Shown: positions 1-8,283 of the stretch, one piece after another | How the letters are laid out: every line of letters starts with the position of its first letter | How positions within the stretch are numbered: the first letter of the stretch is position 1 | Source of the DNA: Bacteroidaceae bacterium | GTDB lineage: Bacteria > Bacteroidota > Bacteroidia > Bacteroidales > Bacteroidaceae | Direction of reading: 5' to 3' | Length of the DNA: 34,925 nucleotides | Assembly: GCA_017416805.1 (NCBI GenBank) | Contig: JAFQBB010000015.1 | Span: 1 to 34,925, forward strand | Translations under genes and position numbers: made by a program | Notes under the pieces: generated by a model | What the model was told of the DNA's origin: nothing | What the model saw: the letters and a program-made list of their open reading frames with translations, nothing else | Database searches by the model: none

Positions 1-2
1 AA

Positions 3-74
3 GACTTCGAGCAGATATTCCGCCACTATTCGCCCGACACGACGTGCCGGATATTGCGAAAAGAGAGAAAATAG
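3..74 (+). CDS. 3' end of an unidentified gene (partial)
   Basis: Frame 3 is open from the window edge and ends in TAG at 72-74. It reads as a plausible C-terminus that begins DFEQIFRHYSPDT and ends in the basic tail RKERK. The other two forward frames read less like protein. Only 23 residues are visible, so no family can be assigned. The gap of about 140 bases to the next gene carries its own promoter-like element, so the two need not be co-transcribed. This could also be non-coding sequence. Confidence 0.35.
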   Translation, partial: DFEQIFRHYSPDTTCRILRKERK

Positions 75-118
75 AGAAAAAACTACCATAATATCATTCA
101 CTAATGAAATAAACTTGT

Positions 119-126
119 TACTTTTG
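119..126 (+). promoter_or_regulatory. Bacteroidetes -7 element (TACTTTTG)
   Basis: TACTTTTG matches the TAnnTTTG consensus of the primary Bacteroidetes sigma factor and lies 90 bases before the uroporphyrinogen-decarboxylase-family gene. No good TTTG -33 box lies at the expected distance, so this is a probable but incomplete promoter. Confidence 0.45.
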
Positions 127-216
127 CAGATGAGATAAAAAGAAGACAATCATGTCTGAGAAGGAAATGAAAAACTCACACATTTATTAATCATATAAAA
201 ACTAATCGGAAAAACT

Positions 217-1233
217 ATGAAAAAGAGTATTTTATCTGCTGTATGCTTATTGGCCATGTGTGTATCATGCCAACAACCGGCAAAGGAAGAGGCCAATACC
301 CAATTGACCAAACGTGAAATTATGGAAGACTACTTGAACGGAAAGAAACATGGGGAGTATGTTCCGACGGCTTACTTCATGCATTTCCCGGCCCGGGTAG
401 GACAGGATGCCGTTTACTACCACATACGCCACTTGGCAAGAACGGGTATAGACATCCTGAAGGTACAGTTTGAGCAACACCAACCAAAGATTAAAGTTGA
501 AACGGCGGCTGATTGGGAACAAATCCAGCCATTGCCACGCGACTATTATGCACCGACCGTAGAGGTGGTGAAAGAGGTGGTGGACATCGTGGGACACGAG
601 ACAATGGTATTGCCTACCATCTATTCGCCTTTCCAGGTGCTGAGAATGCAGATTGGCATCCCTAACGTGATCCGTTGGGCCAAAGAGGATCCCGAACAGG
701 TGCTGCGCGCACTGCGCATCTATGCCGATGCCCTGCTGAACTTTGCACGTGACTGTAAAGAGGTGGGGGTAGATGGGTTCTTCACTCCGACCCAAGGCGG
801 CGAGAACATCTACAACGAGGTACCCGACTTCTTCGAACGCTTTATCCGCCCGTTCGATATGGAAATCATGAACGAATGTAATGCGGGCACTCATTGCAAC
901 ATCCTGCACATTTGCGACTGGGAAGGTCCGTATGACGACTTGAGCTGCTTTACGTCTTACCCCGGACAGATTGTGAATGCTCCGAACTTTGTGGCAGGAA
1001 AGCCTTTCAGCCCTGCTGATGCAGAGAAATTGTTCGACCGTATGATTCTCGGAGGATTGGATCGCAAAGGTGTGATCAACAAAGGCACACCGGAGGAGGT
1101 TGTAGCTGAAGTGAAGAAAATCAAGGAGGGAAACTCCGGACGCCTGATAATCGGTGCTGAATGTACTGTTGACGGCAAGACTACTCCCATTGAGAATATC
1201 CGTGCTGCGGTCCGTACCGCCCATGGCAGATAA
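217..1233 (+). CDS. Uroporphyrinogen decarboxylase family lipoprotein
   Basis: The 338-residue product starts with a signal peptide (MKKSILSAVCLLAMCVSC). Cys18 is a likely lipidation site, although the -3 residue is not the usual Leu. The mature part has the URO-D/methyltransferase TIM-barrel pattern: an FPARVG stretch near the start, a central GVDGFFTPTQGG segment and a C-terminal ILHICD followed by Gly- and Asn-rich turns. Cytoplasmic HemE acts in haem synthesis, but an exported lipoprotein of this superfamily is unlikely to be HemE. Superfamily relatives include corrinoid methyltransferases, and the substrate here is unknown. The ATG at 217 is the only start that gives the signal peptide. 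A hairpin repeat follows the stop and separates it from the convergent neighbour. The family call is firm and the reaction is not. Confidence 0.75.
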   Translation: MKKSILSAVCLLAMCVSCQQPAKEEANTQLTKREIMEDYLNGKKHGEYVPTAYFMHFPARVGQDAVYYHIRHLARTGIDILKVQFEQHQPKIKVETAADWEQIQPLPRDYYAPTVEVVKEVVDIVGHETMVLPTIYSPFQVLRMQIGIPNVIRWAKEDPEQVLRALRIYADALLNFARDCKEVGVDGFFTPTQGGENIYNEVPDFFERFIRPFDMEIMNECNAGTHCNILHICDWEGPYDDLSCFTSYPGQIVNAPNFVAGKPFSPADAEKLFDRMILGGLDRKGVINKGTPEEVVAEVKKIKEGNSGRLIIGAECTVDGKTTPIENIRAAVRTAHGR

Positions 1234-1303
1234 TTGTACATCCAACTTTCATACGGATTTAGCAAAGAAACGATTCACACATCATAAAAGTTGAGGTTCC
1301 AAA

Positions 1304-1374
1304 TTTTCCCCTGTCTGAGAAATATTTCTTCCAGACAGGGGAAAAATATTTCTCAGACAAGGAAAAAATATCTT
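1304..1374. repeat. Convergent-gene hairpin and 22-24 bp iterated repeat (CAGACAGGGG family)
   Basis: TTTTCCCCTGTCTG at 1304-1317 and its exact complement at 1332-1345 form a 14-bp stem around a 14-base loop that is itself self-complementary (AGAAATATTTCT). CAGACA recurs at 1354, 22 bases after 1332, followed again by an A-run and AATAT. The element lies between two convergent genes and could act as a bidirectional terminator. Closely related words occur at 29252-29317. Confidence 0.75.
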
Positions 1375-1411
1375 ATTTACACACATGAAAAACGGGTAAC
1401 CCGATCTTTTC

Positions 1412-1861
1412 TTACAACTCACCATACTCGGGCACATCGGTCAGGAACTGATACGACTGATGGGCGTAATCCATGCGGCAACAATAGTGGGAGAGACCAT
1501 TGCTGACAATAAGGTAATCGACACGGAAGACAAGGTTGTAGCGGCAAATCTGATCAAAGACTTTTTGGGTGATAGGAATATGGGGCGCTTTGTATTCAAT
1601 GATCATGCGGGGGGAGAGGGTACGGTCGTAGAGCACGGTGTCGCACCGGCGGGAAGTGCCATTCAACGTCAAAGCCACCTCGTTGGCCAACAAAGAGGCT
1701 GGGTAGCCCTTATGCTCGACAAGAAAATGAACAAAATGCTGGCGCACCCATTCTTCGGGTGTCAAAGCTACATATTTACGACGGATAATATCCCAAATGG
1801 TGTTTTTTCCATCGCGAACAGCAACTTTTGTGGCGTAAGGTGGCAGATTTAATGATAACAT
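1412..1861 (-). CDS. Small HsdR-N-type PD-(D/E)XK domain protein
   Basis: This 149-residue protein consists of a single domain like the N-terminal nuclease domain of type I restriction R subunits. The core is visible: CDTVLYD supplies the Asp, and MIIEYKAP supplies the E-x-K after a beta strand. It is followed by a helix with QICRYN and the strand DYLIVSNG. No helicase or methylase genes are nearby, so it is not part of a type I restriction cluster. Its start is 65 bases from that of AMP nucleosidase, with divergent transcription. The intact catalytic triad suggests an active nuclease or nucleic-acid-binding role, perhaps in repair, but its function is unknown. Confidence 0.8.
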   Translation of the reverse strand: MLSLNLPPYATKVAVRDGKNTIWDIIRRKYVALTPEEWVRQHFVHFLVEHKGYPASLLANEVALTLNGTSRRCDTVLYDRTLSPRMIIEYKAPHIPITQKVFDQICRYNLVFRVDYLIVSNGLSHYCCRMDYAHQSYQFLTDVPEYGEL

Positions 1862-1926
1862 TTACTATTTTTGCAACTACAAATTGGATGTCGGAAATGT
1901 TTCCGCATGCAAAAGTAGCTGTTTTT

Positions 1927-2703
1927 ATGAAAACAAAGAAAGAAATCGTCACCAATTGGTTGCCCCGATACACAAAAAGATCGTTGGAGGAGTTCGGCGA
2001 ATACATCCTGCTGACCAACTTCAACAAGTATGTGGAGATTTTTGCTGAACTGATGGAGGTGGAGGTCATGGGACGAGATGCCAACATGACATCGGCCACA
2101 GCAGGAAACATCACCATCATCAACTTCGGCATGGGAAGCCCTAACGCGGCCATCATCATGGACCTGCTGGGAGCCATCCAGCCGAAAGCTTGTCTGTTCT
2201 TGGGCAAATGTGGAGGTATCAGCAAACATACACTCATCGGTGACCTCATCCTGCCCATTGCTGCCATCCGGGGCGAGGGAACATCAAACGATTATCTGCC
2301 TGCTGAGGTGCCGGCACTTCCTTCGTTCATGCTACAGCGAGCCGTCTCATCGGCTATCCGTGACCATGGAAACGACTATTGGACAGGCACCGTCTATACA
2401 ACCAACCGACGCATCTGGGAACATGACGAAGAATTTAAACAATTACTCCGTGAAACACGTGCCATGGCAGTGGATATGGAAACGGCAACTCTCTTCTGTA
2501 CAGGCTTCGCCAACCGTATCCCTACAGGAGCACTTCTCCTGGTGTCTGACCAACCGATGATTCCCGAGGGAGTGAAGACCGAGAAACTGGATAACTACGT
2601 GACACAGAAGTATGTACTCAACCACGTTAAAATCGGAATTGATGCCGTACAGATGATTCGCGATGAAAAGAAAACGGTGAAGCATCTGAAATTCGAGTGG
2701 TAA
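1927..2703 (+). CDS. amn: AMP nucleosidase
   Basis: The product is predicted to hydrolyse AMP to adenine and ribose 5-phosphate in the cytoplasm, part of purine salvage and adenylate control. From the ATG at 1927 it has 259 residues, the short form without the N-terminal domain of the E. coli enzyme. Phosphorylase-superfamily features are clear: a Gly-rich strand (NFGMGSPNAAI), CLFLGKCGGIS, the DLILP...IRGEGTS segment and the active-site-like AVDMETATLF. An upstream in-frame start at 1828 would run through the divergent neighbour and its promoter, so I reject it. A -7-like TATTTTTG lies at 1866-1873 without a matching -33 box. A hairpin follows before holA. Confidence 0.85.
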   Translation: MKTKKEIVTNWLPRYTKRSLEEFGEYILLTNFNKYVEIFAELMEVEVMGRDANMTSATAGNITIINFGMGSPNAAIIMDLLGAIQPKACLFLGKCGGISKHTLIGDLILPIAAIRGEGTSNDYLPAEVPALPSFMLQRAVSSAIRDHGNDYWTGTVYTTNRRIWEHDEEFKQLLRETRAMAVDMETATLFCTGFANRIPTGALLLVSDQPMIPEGVKTEKLDNYVTQKYVLNHVKIGIDAVQMIRDEKKTVKHLKFEW

Positions 2704-2740
2704 TATCTATAACTACGACACAGTATGAATTATACATATT

Positions 2741-2804
2741 GAACACCGAGAAACAAAGACACAGAGATTAAATAATATTTACTTATATAAGTGTCTTCGT
2801 GTTC
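2741..2804 (+). repeat. Interrupted hairpin between amn and holA
   Basis: GAACAC and AGACAC at 2741-2762 pair with GTGTCT and GTGTTC at 2791-2804 around an AT-rich centre. The words resemble the larger inverted repeat at 5609-5680 (AACACAG...AGACACAGAG). It may end amn transcription or shape the holA leader. The right arm contains an in-frame ATG at 2791 that I do not take as the holA start. Confidence 0.45.
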
Positions 2805-2820
2805 TAAAATAATACAAAAA

Positions 2821-3840
2821 ATGGCAAAGCAGGAAATTACACACGTTGATATCGTCAAAGATTTACAGGCAAAAAAATACAAACCTGTCTATTACCTGAT
2901 GGGAGAGGAGTCGTACTATATTGACCGTATAGCCGACTATATGGCCGACACTATCCTGACCGAAGAGGAGAAGGAATTCAACCAAATGATTCTCTATGCT
3001 TCGGATACAGATTTGTCAACAATTATCAACGCAGCCAAACGCTATCCGATGATGGCCGAACATCAGGTTATCATCGTAAAGGAGGCACAAAACCTGAAGA
3101 ATCTGGACGAGCTCTCCTTCTACCTGCAAAAACCACAACCTTCGACTATTCTCGTTTTCTGCCATAAAAATGGGGTACTTGACAAGCGAAAAAAAGTTAC
3201 AATTGAAATAGAAAAGAGTGGGGTGCTCTTTGAATCGAAACGTATGAAAGATGCCCAACTCCCCGGATTTATAGCCAGCTATTTGAAGAAAAAAAGTATC
3301 GATATTGAGCCACAAGCCTGCCAACTGATTGCCGAATCAATAGGCTCAGACTTGAACCGTATCAGTAGCGAACTTGACAAACTTTTTCTTAGTCTTTCAC
3401 CTCAACAAAAGCGCGTCACCCCCGAGTTGGTAGAGCGCCATATCGGCATCAGTAAGGATTTCAACAACTTTGAATTGCGAAATGCCCTCATCGAAAAGAA
3501 TATATTCAAAGCTAATCAGATAATAAAATATTTTGAAGAAAATCCAAAAAGTAACCCTATACAGATGACCCTCTCGGTGCTCTTCAATTTCTTCTCAAAC
3601 CTGATGCTGGCCTACTATGCACCCGAAAAAAGTGAGCAAGGAATAGCCACCCAACTGGGACTTCGCACCCCTTGGCAAGCACGCGACTACATGTCGGCCA
3701 TGCAAAAATATTCTGCCGTAAGAGTGATGCACATCATCAGTGACATCCGAGAGTGCGACGCAAAATCAAAGGGAGTAGGGAACCCATCGACCAGTAACGG
3801 TGACCTGTTAAAGGAACTCATCTATAAAATCCTGCACTAA
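2821..3840 (+). CDS. holA: DNA polymerase III subunit delta
   Basis: The 339-residue product is predicted to be the delta subunit of the clamp loader, which opens the beta sliding clamp during replication. It fits the HolA family in length and pattern. The N-terminal domain has YYLMGEESYYIDRIADY, near the position of the degenerate P-loop fold. It also has KRYPMMAEHQVIIVKEAQ, a family hallmark, and the strand STILVFCHKNG. The C-terminal half is helical (LIAESIGSDLNRISSELDK), ending in DLLKELIYKIL. I chose the ATG at 2821, which begins MAKQEITHVDIVKDLQ, rather than 2791, which lies in a hairpin arm. Neighbouring amn and the HsdR-N-type gene are not functionally linked in any obvious way. Confidence 0.88.
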   Translation: MAKQEITHVDIVKDLQAKKYKPVYYLMGEESYYIDRIADYMADTILTEEEKEFNQMILYASDTDLSTIINAAKRYPMMAEHQVIIVKEAQNLKNLDELSFYLQKPQPSTILVFCHKNGVLDKRKKVTIEIEKSGVLFESKRMKDAQLPGFIASYLKKKSIDIEPQACQLIAESIGSDLNRISSELDKLFLSLSPQQKRVTPELVERHIGISKDFNNFELRNALIEKNIFKANQIIKYFEENPKSNPIQMTLSVLFNFFSNLMLAYYAPEKSEQGIATQLGLRTPWQARDYMSAMQKYSAVRVMHIISDIRECDAKSKGVGNPSTSNGDLLKELIYKILH

Positions 3841-3870
3841 CAAGCCCTGTTCAACCTCAACTATAAGTAG

Positions 3871-4075
3871 CCACAGGAAATCGTTAACATACACAAATTG
3901 AAGAATAGACCTGAAAATGAACATATGTTCAAGCGCCTCTGAACATATGTTCAAGTGCCAACGAACATATGTTCGTGGCTATTTGAACTTATGTTCTTAT
4001 TTTTCCCTGATTTCAACTAAATGTATGTTAACGATTTCCGTTGACGACTTTGCAGAAGAGCCACGGAAATCGTTA
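3871..4075. repeat. Compound palindrome array: four GAACATATGTTC-type units every 22 bp, flanked by inverted arms
   Basis: The perfect 12-bp palindrome GAACATATGTTC occurs at 3919, 3941 and 3963, with a one-base variant (GAACTTATGTTC) at 3985. The spacing is exactly 22 bp. The array is bracketed by GGAAATCGTTAACATAC (3876-3892) and its inverse GTATGTTAACGATTTCC (4023-4039). A third partial copy, GGAAATCGTTA, in the first orientation lies at 4065-4075. No gene overlaps it. It begins 30 bases after holA. Confidence 0.9.
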
Positions 4076-5054
4076 TGCCTTATACTGATATTATAGGGAG
4101 ACACATTGGTATAATAATGAATTTTCTACCTCTCCTACGACATAGTTCCTGTAGATAATAATGGAGGGTATCCAGAGTTTTTCTATTTCAACCGATTTAG
4201 AGGACACAAAATTCGCATATAACACACTATATTACAATATATTATATCAAAATTACCTCTCTGAGAATCGCGTAAAACCATCAAAATCGGACAAAGGGGC
4301 GAAATAAGCCAAGGAAAATGCATTTCAACCCAAAAGGGCAGGAGAGTGGCTGACTGAAATTTGGCAATTCTCATGATTTCATCTCCCGCAATGGCTCCAC
4401 CGTTTGAGAATGCCAAAAAGTCAGAGAAAGGGAACCAATCGTTTAGTTGCAAAAACAACAATCAAATTTACAAAAATGTAGGATAATCAAGCGTAAATAC
4501 TGAAATGAACCCCCTATCACCTCTGAGTAATATTTAACAAAATAACACATCTATCAATCCGTAAGCAAAATATTTTAGTTACAAATGAAGAAAATTTTGC
4601 TTCATGTTTTAATTGTTTACACAAACAACTGTGTTTAATTGTAAACATGCTCTTGAAAATCTATTACTCATCCGTAAACATTTACATACTTTACAAACAC
4701 AAACTATACAACAAACAACAATTAGATTAAAAGCAAGGCCTTTATACGCATAAATAAAATTATTAATATACAAATCAAAGTCAAACACATAAATACATAT
4801 TAATCAGTATTATACAAATAATAGCAGAAGTGTTTTTATAATAAATTCAAGCATTTTAGGTGAACTTTTGTCAAATCATCCCTTTAGGTTAAATTTATAT
4901 TATTAACCCTATTTTCAGTCAGTTAATTACAACTTTTTGTTGTACCTATTTGTATTATATCTCTGACAGGGCTTTACAATCTAAAACTTCTTCAAATATA
5001 AAATTAAACTATTCACTATTCACAAATGAAGAATTTTATTTTTATATAGTTTAA
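4076..5054. other. AT-rich gene-free stretch
   Basis: I see no convincing gene here. The sequence becomes strongly AT-rich from about 4490. TTGTTTACA (4613-4621), TTGTAAACA (4639-4647) and GTAAACA (4674-4680) form a loose cluster of similar words that could be operator sites for the downstream regulator. An open frame on the minus strand at 4183-4461 has only a TTG start and no recognisable domain. Confidence 0.5.
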
Positions 5055-5086
5055 TTTGCAAAGTTGAAATATTATATTTATTTTTG
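5055..5086 (+). promoter_or_regulatory. Promoter of the XRE-type regulator
   Basis: TTTG (5055-5058), 20 bases, then TATTTTTG (5079-5086) is an exact match to the Bacteroidetes promoter consensus. Transcription should begin near 5090-5095, leaving a leader of about 40 bases before the ATG at 5132. Confidence 0.75.
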
Positions 5087-5131
5087 TAGCATGAAAATAG
5101 AAGAGCCTATCCTAACCAGAAAAGAAACTAA

Positions 5132-5584
5132 ATGAAAGATCGAATTATAGAGTTTATGAATTACTTGCAGATGAAACCATCTTCATTTGCAAATGCAACC
5201 AATATTAAATTGGCCACACTCTCACAAATTCTGAACGGAAGAAACAATCCCAGTTTGGAAGTTGTAACCAAAATACGTACGGCCTTCCCCTATCTGAGCT
5301 ACGATTGGATGATTTCGGGAGAAGGCCCGATGTGCAAAGAAGAACCTACACTCCCTTTTGATGAAAACGAAGACTTCAAAATGGACGAGAATCGCGAATT
5401 TACGACCGAAAGGACAGACAACACAGAAAATCGCAAGGATTTTGTGCCATATCAGCCCCAAGAGCAAGGCAAATCTGCTGTAGTTGAAGAGATTAGATAT
5501 ATAGAGCGTCCTGCTAAGAAAATCCGTGAAATAAAAATTTTCTTCGACGACGACACGTACGAGACATTTGTACCGCAAAAGTAA
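5132..5584 (+). CDS. XRE-family helix-turn-helix regulator
   Basis: The 150-residue product has an N-terminal Cro/CI-type helix-turn-helix at about residues 5-60: KPSSFANATNIKLATLSQIL supplies the two helices, followed by NGRNNPSLEVVTKI and a C-terminal YDWMISGEGPM. That last motif is typical of the Bacteroidetes members. Residues 65-120 are acidic and probably disordered. The last 35 residues contain a basic stretch (RPAKKIREIKIFF) that may be a second small domain. The target is unknown, but the long AT-rich upstream region with repeated TGTAAAC-like words is a candidate for autoregulation. An exact consensus promoter precedes it. It is followed by a large inverted repeat that probably ends transcription before pyrK. 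Confidence 0.8.
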   Translation: MKDRIIEFMNYLQMKPSSFANATNIKLATLSQILNGRNNPSLEVVTKIRTAFPYLSYDWMISGEGPMCKEEPTLPFDENEDFKMDENREFTTERTDNTENRKDFVPYQPQEQGKSAVVEEIRYIERPAKKIREIKIFFDDDTYETFVPQK

Positions 5585-5608
5585 ACAACAAACATATTTT
5601 TAAGAAAG

Positions 5609-5680
5609 AACACAGCGGCACAAAGACACAGAGTTCTCTCCCCTTTTTATAAATTCTCTGCGTCTCTGTGCCGCTGTGTT
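5609..5680. terminator. Large inverted repeat, probable terminator
   Basis: The 25-base arms at 5609-5633 and 5656-5680 match at 23 of 25 positions around a 22-base loop. The words (AACACAGCGGCAC, AGACACAGAG) look like a repeated intergenic element, and a weaker relative lies at 2741-2804. A-rich sequence follows the right arm. It lies 24 bases after the regulator gene and just upstream of the pyrK -7 element. Confidence 0.65.
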
Positions 5681-5693
5681 GAAAAAAATAAGT

Positions 5694-5701
5694 TATCTTT
5701 G
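5694..5701 (+). promoter_or_regulatory. -7 element for pyrK-pyrD (TATCTTTG)
   Basis: TATCTTTG matches TAnnTTTG and lies 32 bases before the pyrK ATG. The -33 region falls inside the right arm of the preceding inverted repeat and has no clean TTTG. Confidence 0.5.
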
Positions 5702-5733
5702 CACCAAAGATAAACAATCACCTTAATTATATA

Positions 5734-6510
5734 ATGAAAAAATATATTTTAGACCTGACCGTCACGGAGAACACGAAGTTGCACGATAGCTACGTATTGC
5801 TAAAATTGACACACTCCGAGGCGTTGCCCGAGATGCTACCAGGACAGTTTGCAGAGATTCGTGTGGACAACTCGCCCACCACTTTCTTGCGTCGTCCTAT
5901 TTCCATCAACTACGTGGATACAGAAAAGAATGAAGTGTGGTTCCTTGTCCGCCTGGCAGGAGATGGCACACGCAAGTTGGCAACCGTAAACGTGGGCGAC
6001 ACAGTGAATGTGGTACTCCCCTTAGGAAACGGCTTCACTATGCCGACAAACAGCACACAACGTCCGCTGCTCATCGGTGGTGGTGTAGGTACCGCCCCAC
6101 TTCTTTATTTCGGTAAGAAACTACAGGAAATAGGCATACGGCCTACATTCTTATTAGGTGCCCGTTCTGCTAAAGATTTGCTGCAACTGGATGAATTCAA
6201 GCAACTTGGCGATGTATATTGCACCACCGAAGATGGTTCAATGGGCGAAAAAGGCTTTGTCACCCAACATACGGTATTGAGCGAAAAACAATTCGACAGC
6301 ATCCATACCTGTGGTCCCAAGCCCATGATGGTGTCAGTTGCCCGCTATGCCAAACAAAGCGGCATTGAGTGCGAAGTTTCGCTGGAAAACACCATGGCTT
6401 GCGGCGTAGGCGCTTGTCTCTGTTGTGTGGAAAACACCGACGAAGGCCACGTGTGTGTATGTAAAGAGGGTCCCGTATTTAATATCAAGAAACTATTATG
6501 GCAGATTTAA
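5734..6510 (+). CDS. pyrK: Dihydroorotate dehydrogenase B, electron transfer subunit
   Basis: PyrK carries FAD and a [2Fe-2S] cluster and passes electrons from the PyrD active site to NAD+ in pyrimidine synthesis. The 258 residues show the ferredoxin-reductase order. A beta-barrel FAD domain contains [10 protein letters not shown] nucleotide-binding domain has [12 protein letters not shown] and HTCGPKPMM. The C-terminal cluster ligands lie in [12 protein letters not shown] followed by [11 protein letters not shown]. All four expected cysteines are present. Its stop overlaps the start of pyrD by 13 bases, indicating translational coupling of the two subunits. Confidence 0.93.
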   Translation: MKKYILDLTVTENTKLHDSYVLLKLTHSEALPEMLPGQFAEIRVDNSPTTFLRRPISINYVDTEKNEVWFLVRLAGDGTRKLATVNVGDTVNVVLPLGNGFTMPTNSTQRPLLIGGGVGTAPLLYFGKKLQEIGIRPTFLLGARSAKDLLQLDEFKQLGDVYCTTEDGSMGEKGFVTQHTVLSEKQFDSIHTCGPKPMMVSVARYAKQSGIECEVSLENTMACGVGACLCCVENTDEGHVCVCKEGPVFNIKKLLWQI

Positions 6511-7409
6511 GCGTAAACATAGGAAACCTGAACCTGAAGAACCCCGTCATGACGGCTTCAGGCACATTCGGATATGGAATAGAGTTTGAGGATTTTGTTG
6601 ACCTTGAGCAGATTGGCGGTATCATCGTAAAGGGAACCACCCTCAATCATCGCGAAGGAAATCCCTATCCGCGCATGGCAGAGACTCCTTCTGGCATGTT
6701 GAATGCCGTAGGCTTGCAGAATAAAGGCGTAGATTACTTTGTGGAGAAAATCTATCCGAAAATCAAGGATATCAATACCAATATGATTGTCAACGTATCA
6801 GGCTCAGACATTGAGTCTTACGTAAAAACAGCCGAACGCATTAACGAGTTGGAGAACATCCCAGCCATCGAGTTGAACATCTCTTGTCCCAACGTAAAAC
6901 AAGGTGGCATGGCCTTCGGAGTGACCCCTGATGGTGCCGCAGAAGTGGTAAGTGCCGTACGCAAAGCATACGACAAAACATTGATTGTGAAACTTTCGCC
7001 CAACGTGACAAACATAGCCGAGATTGCCCGTGCCGTAGAGGCTGCCGGAGCTGATAGCGTATCGCTTATCAATACCCTTTTGGGTATGGCCATCGATGCA
7101 GAGAAACGCAAACCGATCCTTTCTACCATTACAGGCGGTATGAGCGGAGCTGCCGTGAAACCCATTGCCCTGCGCATGGTATGGCAAGTGGCTCAGGCGG
7201 TGAAAATTCCTGTTATCGGATTGGGAGGCATCATGAACTGGCGCGATGCCGTTGAGTTCCTTCTTGCCGGTGCTACCGCCATCCAGATTGGCACAGCAAA
7301 CTTTATCGATCCGGCTATCACCGTGAAAGTGGCTCAAGGTATTGATGACTACCTGAATCGCCACAACTTCGCATCAGTGAAGGATATTATCGGCGGATTG
7401 GAAGTGTAA
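6498..7409 (+). CDS. pyrD: Dihydroorotate dehydrogenase B, catalytic subunit
   Basis: The 303-residue FMN-dependent TIM barrel is predicted to oxidise dihydroorotate to orotate with PyrK. Class 1B features are visible: [10 protein letters not shown] near the N-terminus and [12 protein letters not shown], where Cys130 is the expected catalytic base. Other features are IVKLSPNVT and phosphate-binding segments near [20 protein letters not shown]. The start overlaps the end of pyrK, and ATGGCAGATTTAAG also encodes the last PyrK residues. The next gene is convergent trmD, separated by a nested inverted-repeat region. Confidence 0.94.
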   Translation: MADLSVNIGNLNLKNPVMTASGTFGYGIEFEDFVDLEQIGGIIVKGTTLNHREGNPYPRMAETPSGMLNAVGLQNKGVDYFVEKIYPKIKDINTNMIVNVSGSDIESYVKTAERINELENIPAIELNISCPNVKQGGMAFGVTPDGAAEVVSAVRKAYDKTLIVKLSPNVTNIAEIARAVEAAGADSVSLINTLLGMAIDAEKRKPILSTITGGMSGAAVKPIALRMVWQVAQAVKIPVIGLGGIMNWRDAVEFLLAGATAIQIGTANFIDPAITVKVAQGIDDYLNRHNFASVKDIIGGLEV

Positions 7410-7410
7410 A

Positions 7411-7590
7411 GAAGAAGACCCTCCCCCTTACTCCTCCACAAAGGAGGGGAGTAAAATGTCTTGACTTGTATTATCATTTATCGAATGAAAAAATCATCCC
7501 AACCTCTTCCTTGGTGAAGAGATTGGGATGATTATTTTGTATTCATCCCCTCCCTTGGGAAGGGCAAGGAGGAGGGTCTCCTCTTTTCTT
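7411..7590. repeat. Nested inverted-repeat element between pyrD and trmD
   Basis: GAAGAAGACCCTCC near 7411-7424 is mirrored by GGAGGGTCTCCTCTTTTCTTC at about 7571-7591. Inside lie a smaller CTCC/GGAG hairpin (about 7427-7455) and the terminator hairpin at 7491-7533. The nesting gives a largely symmetrical block filling the whole gap between two convergent genes. Confidence 0.55.
7491..7533. terminator. Bidirectional intrinsic terminator
   Basis: AATCATCCCAA and TTGGGATGATT pair around an inner TCTTC/GAAGA stem. It is preceded by an A-run and followed by TATTTTGT, so it can act on both converging transcripts, pyrD and trmD. Confidence 0.75.
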
Positions 7591-7596
7591 CTTTTT

Positions 7597-8283
7597 TTAC
7601 CACCCACTTCCCTCCAACAAATCGGGGCGAAGTTGCTTGGTGCGCTCAATGGCTTGCTGCATTTCCCAGTCACGAATGTTGGCTTCGTGACCGGAAAGAA
7701 GCACATCGGGCACACGCCAACCTTTGTATTCAGCCGGACGGGTATAGACGGGCGGCGCCAACAAATTGTCTTGGAAAGAATCTGACAAAGCTGACTGCTC
7801 GTCAGAAATGACTCCAGGGATGATACGGACAATAGAATCAGCAATTACGGCAGCGGCCAATTCACCACCCGTAAGGACATAATCACCAATACTGATTTCT
7901 TTCGTTATCAGATGCTCACGGATGCGGAAATCAATACCCTTGAAATGTCCGCATAAAATGATAAGATTTTGTGAGAGGGAAAGTGTGTTTGCCATCCGTT
8001 GGTTGAACTGTTCGCCATCGGGCGAAGTGAAGATGACTTCATCATATTCACGCTGCTCCTTCAACATCGAGATGCAACGGTCAATCGGCTCAATCTGCAT
8101 CACCATGCCGGCACATCCGCCATACGGATAATCATCCACGCGACGATGCTTATCGAGAGTATATTCGCGAAGGTGGTGCAAATGGATTTCTGCCAATCCT
8201 TTCTTCTGCGCCCGGCTCATAATGGAACAATTGAAGAACCCTTCAATCATTTCGGGCAATACAGTTATGATATCTATACGCAT
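7597..8283 (-). CDS. trmD: tRNA (guanine-N1)-methyltransferase
   Basis: TrmD uses S-adenosylmethionine to methylate G37 next to the anticodon, which prevents frameshifting. The 228-residue length is normal. The start [17 protein letters not shown] and the following [12 protein letters not shown] are typical. The [21 protein letters not shown] loop region is present. The deep trefoil-knot signature is [19 protein letters not shown], followed by [13 protein letters not shown] in the C-terminal domain. Transcription converges with pyrD. A -7-like TACTTTTG on the minus strand at 8310-8317 may be its promoter. Confidence 0.94.
   Translation of the reverse strand: MRIDIITVLPEMIEGFFNCSIMSRAQKKGLAEIHLHHLREYTLDKHRRVDDYPYGGCAGMVMQIEPIDRCISMLKEQREYDEVIFTSPDGEQFNQRMANTLSLSQNLIILCGHFKGIDFRIREHLITKEISIGDYVLTGGELAAAVIADSIVRIIPGVISDEQSALSDSFQDNLLAPPVYTRPAEYKGWRVPDVLLSGHEANIRDWEMQQAIERTKQLRPDLLEGSGW

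Noticed and set aside
265-1245. Long minus-strand frame opposite the URO-D-family gene
   Set aside because: The forward frame has a signal peptide and family motifs. The reverse frame shows no protein features.
2791-2820. Earlier start for holA
   Set aside because: This ATG lies in the arm of a hairpin and adds residues foreign to the family. MAKQEITHVD at 2821 is a better start.
4183-4461. 92-codon minus-strand open frame
   Set aside because: It has only a TTG start, no domain I recognise and no ribosome-binding site. It may be a fragment of something larger, but I cannot support that.
5091-5135. 14-codon leader peptide (MKIEEPILTRKETK) overlapping the start of the XRE-type gene by ATGA
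   Set aside because: Its ATG falls at or next to the predicted transcription start, so it would be leaderless. The regulator's own start is good.
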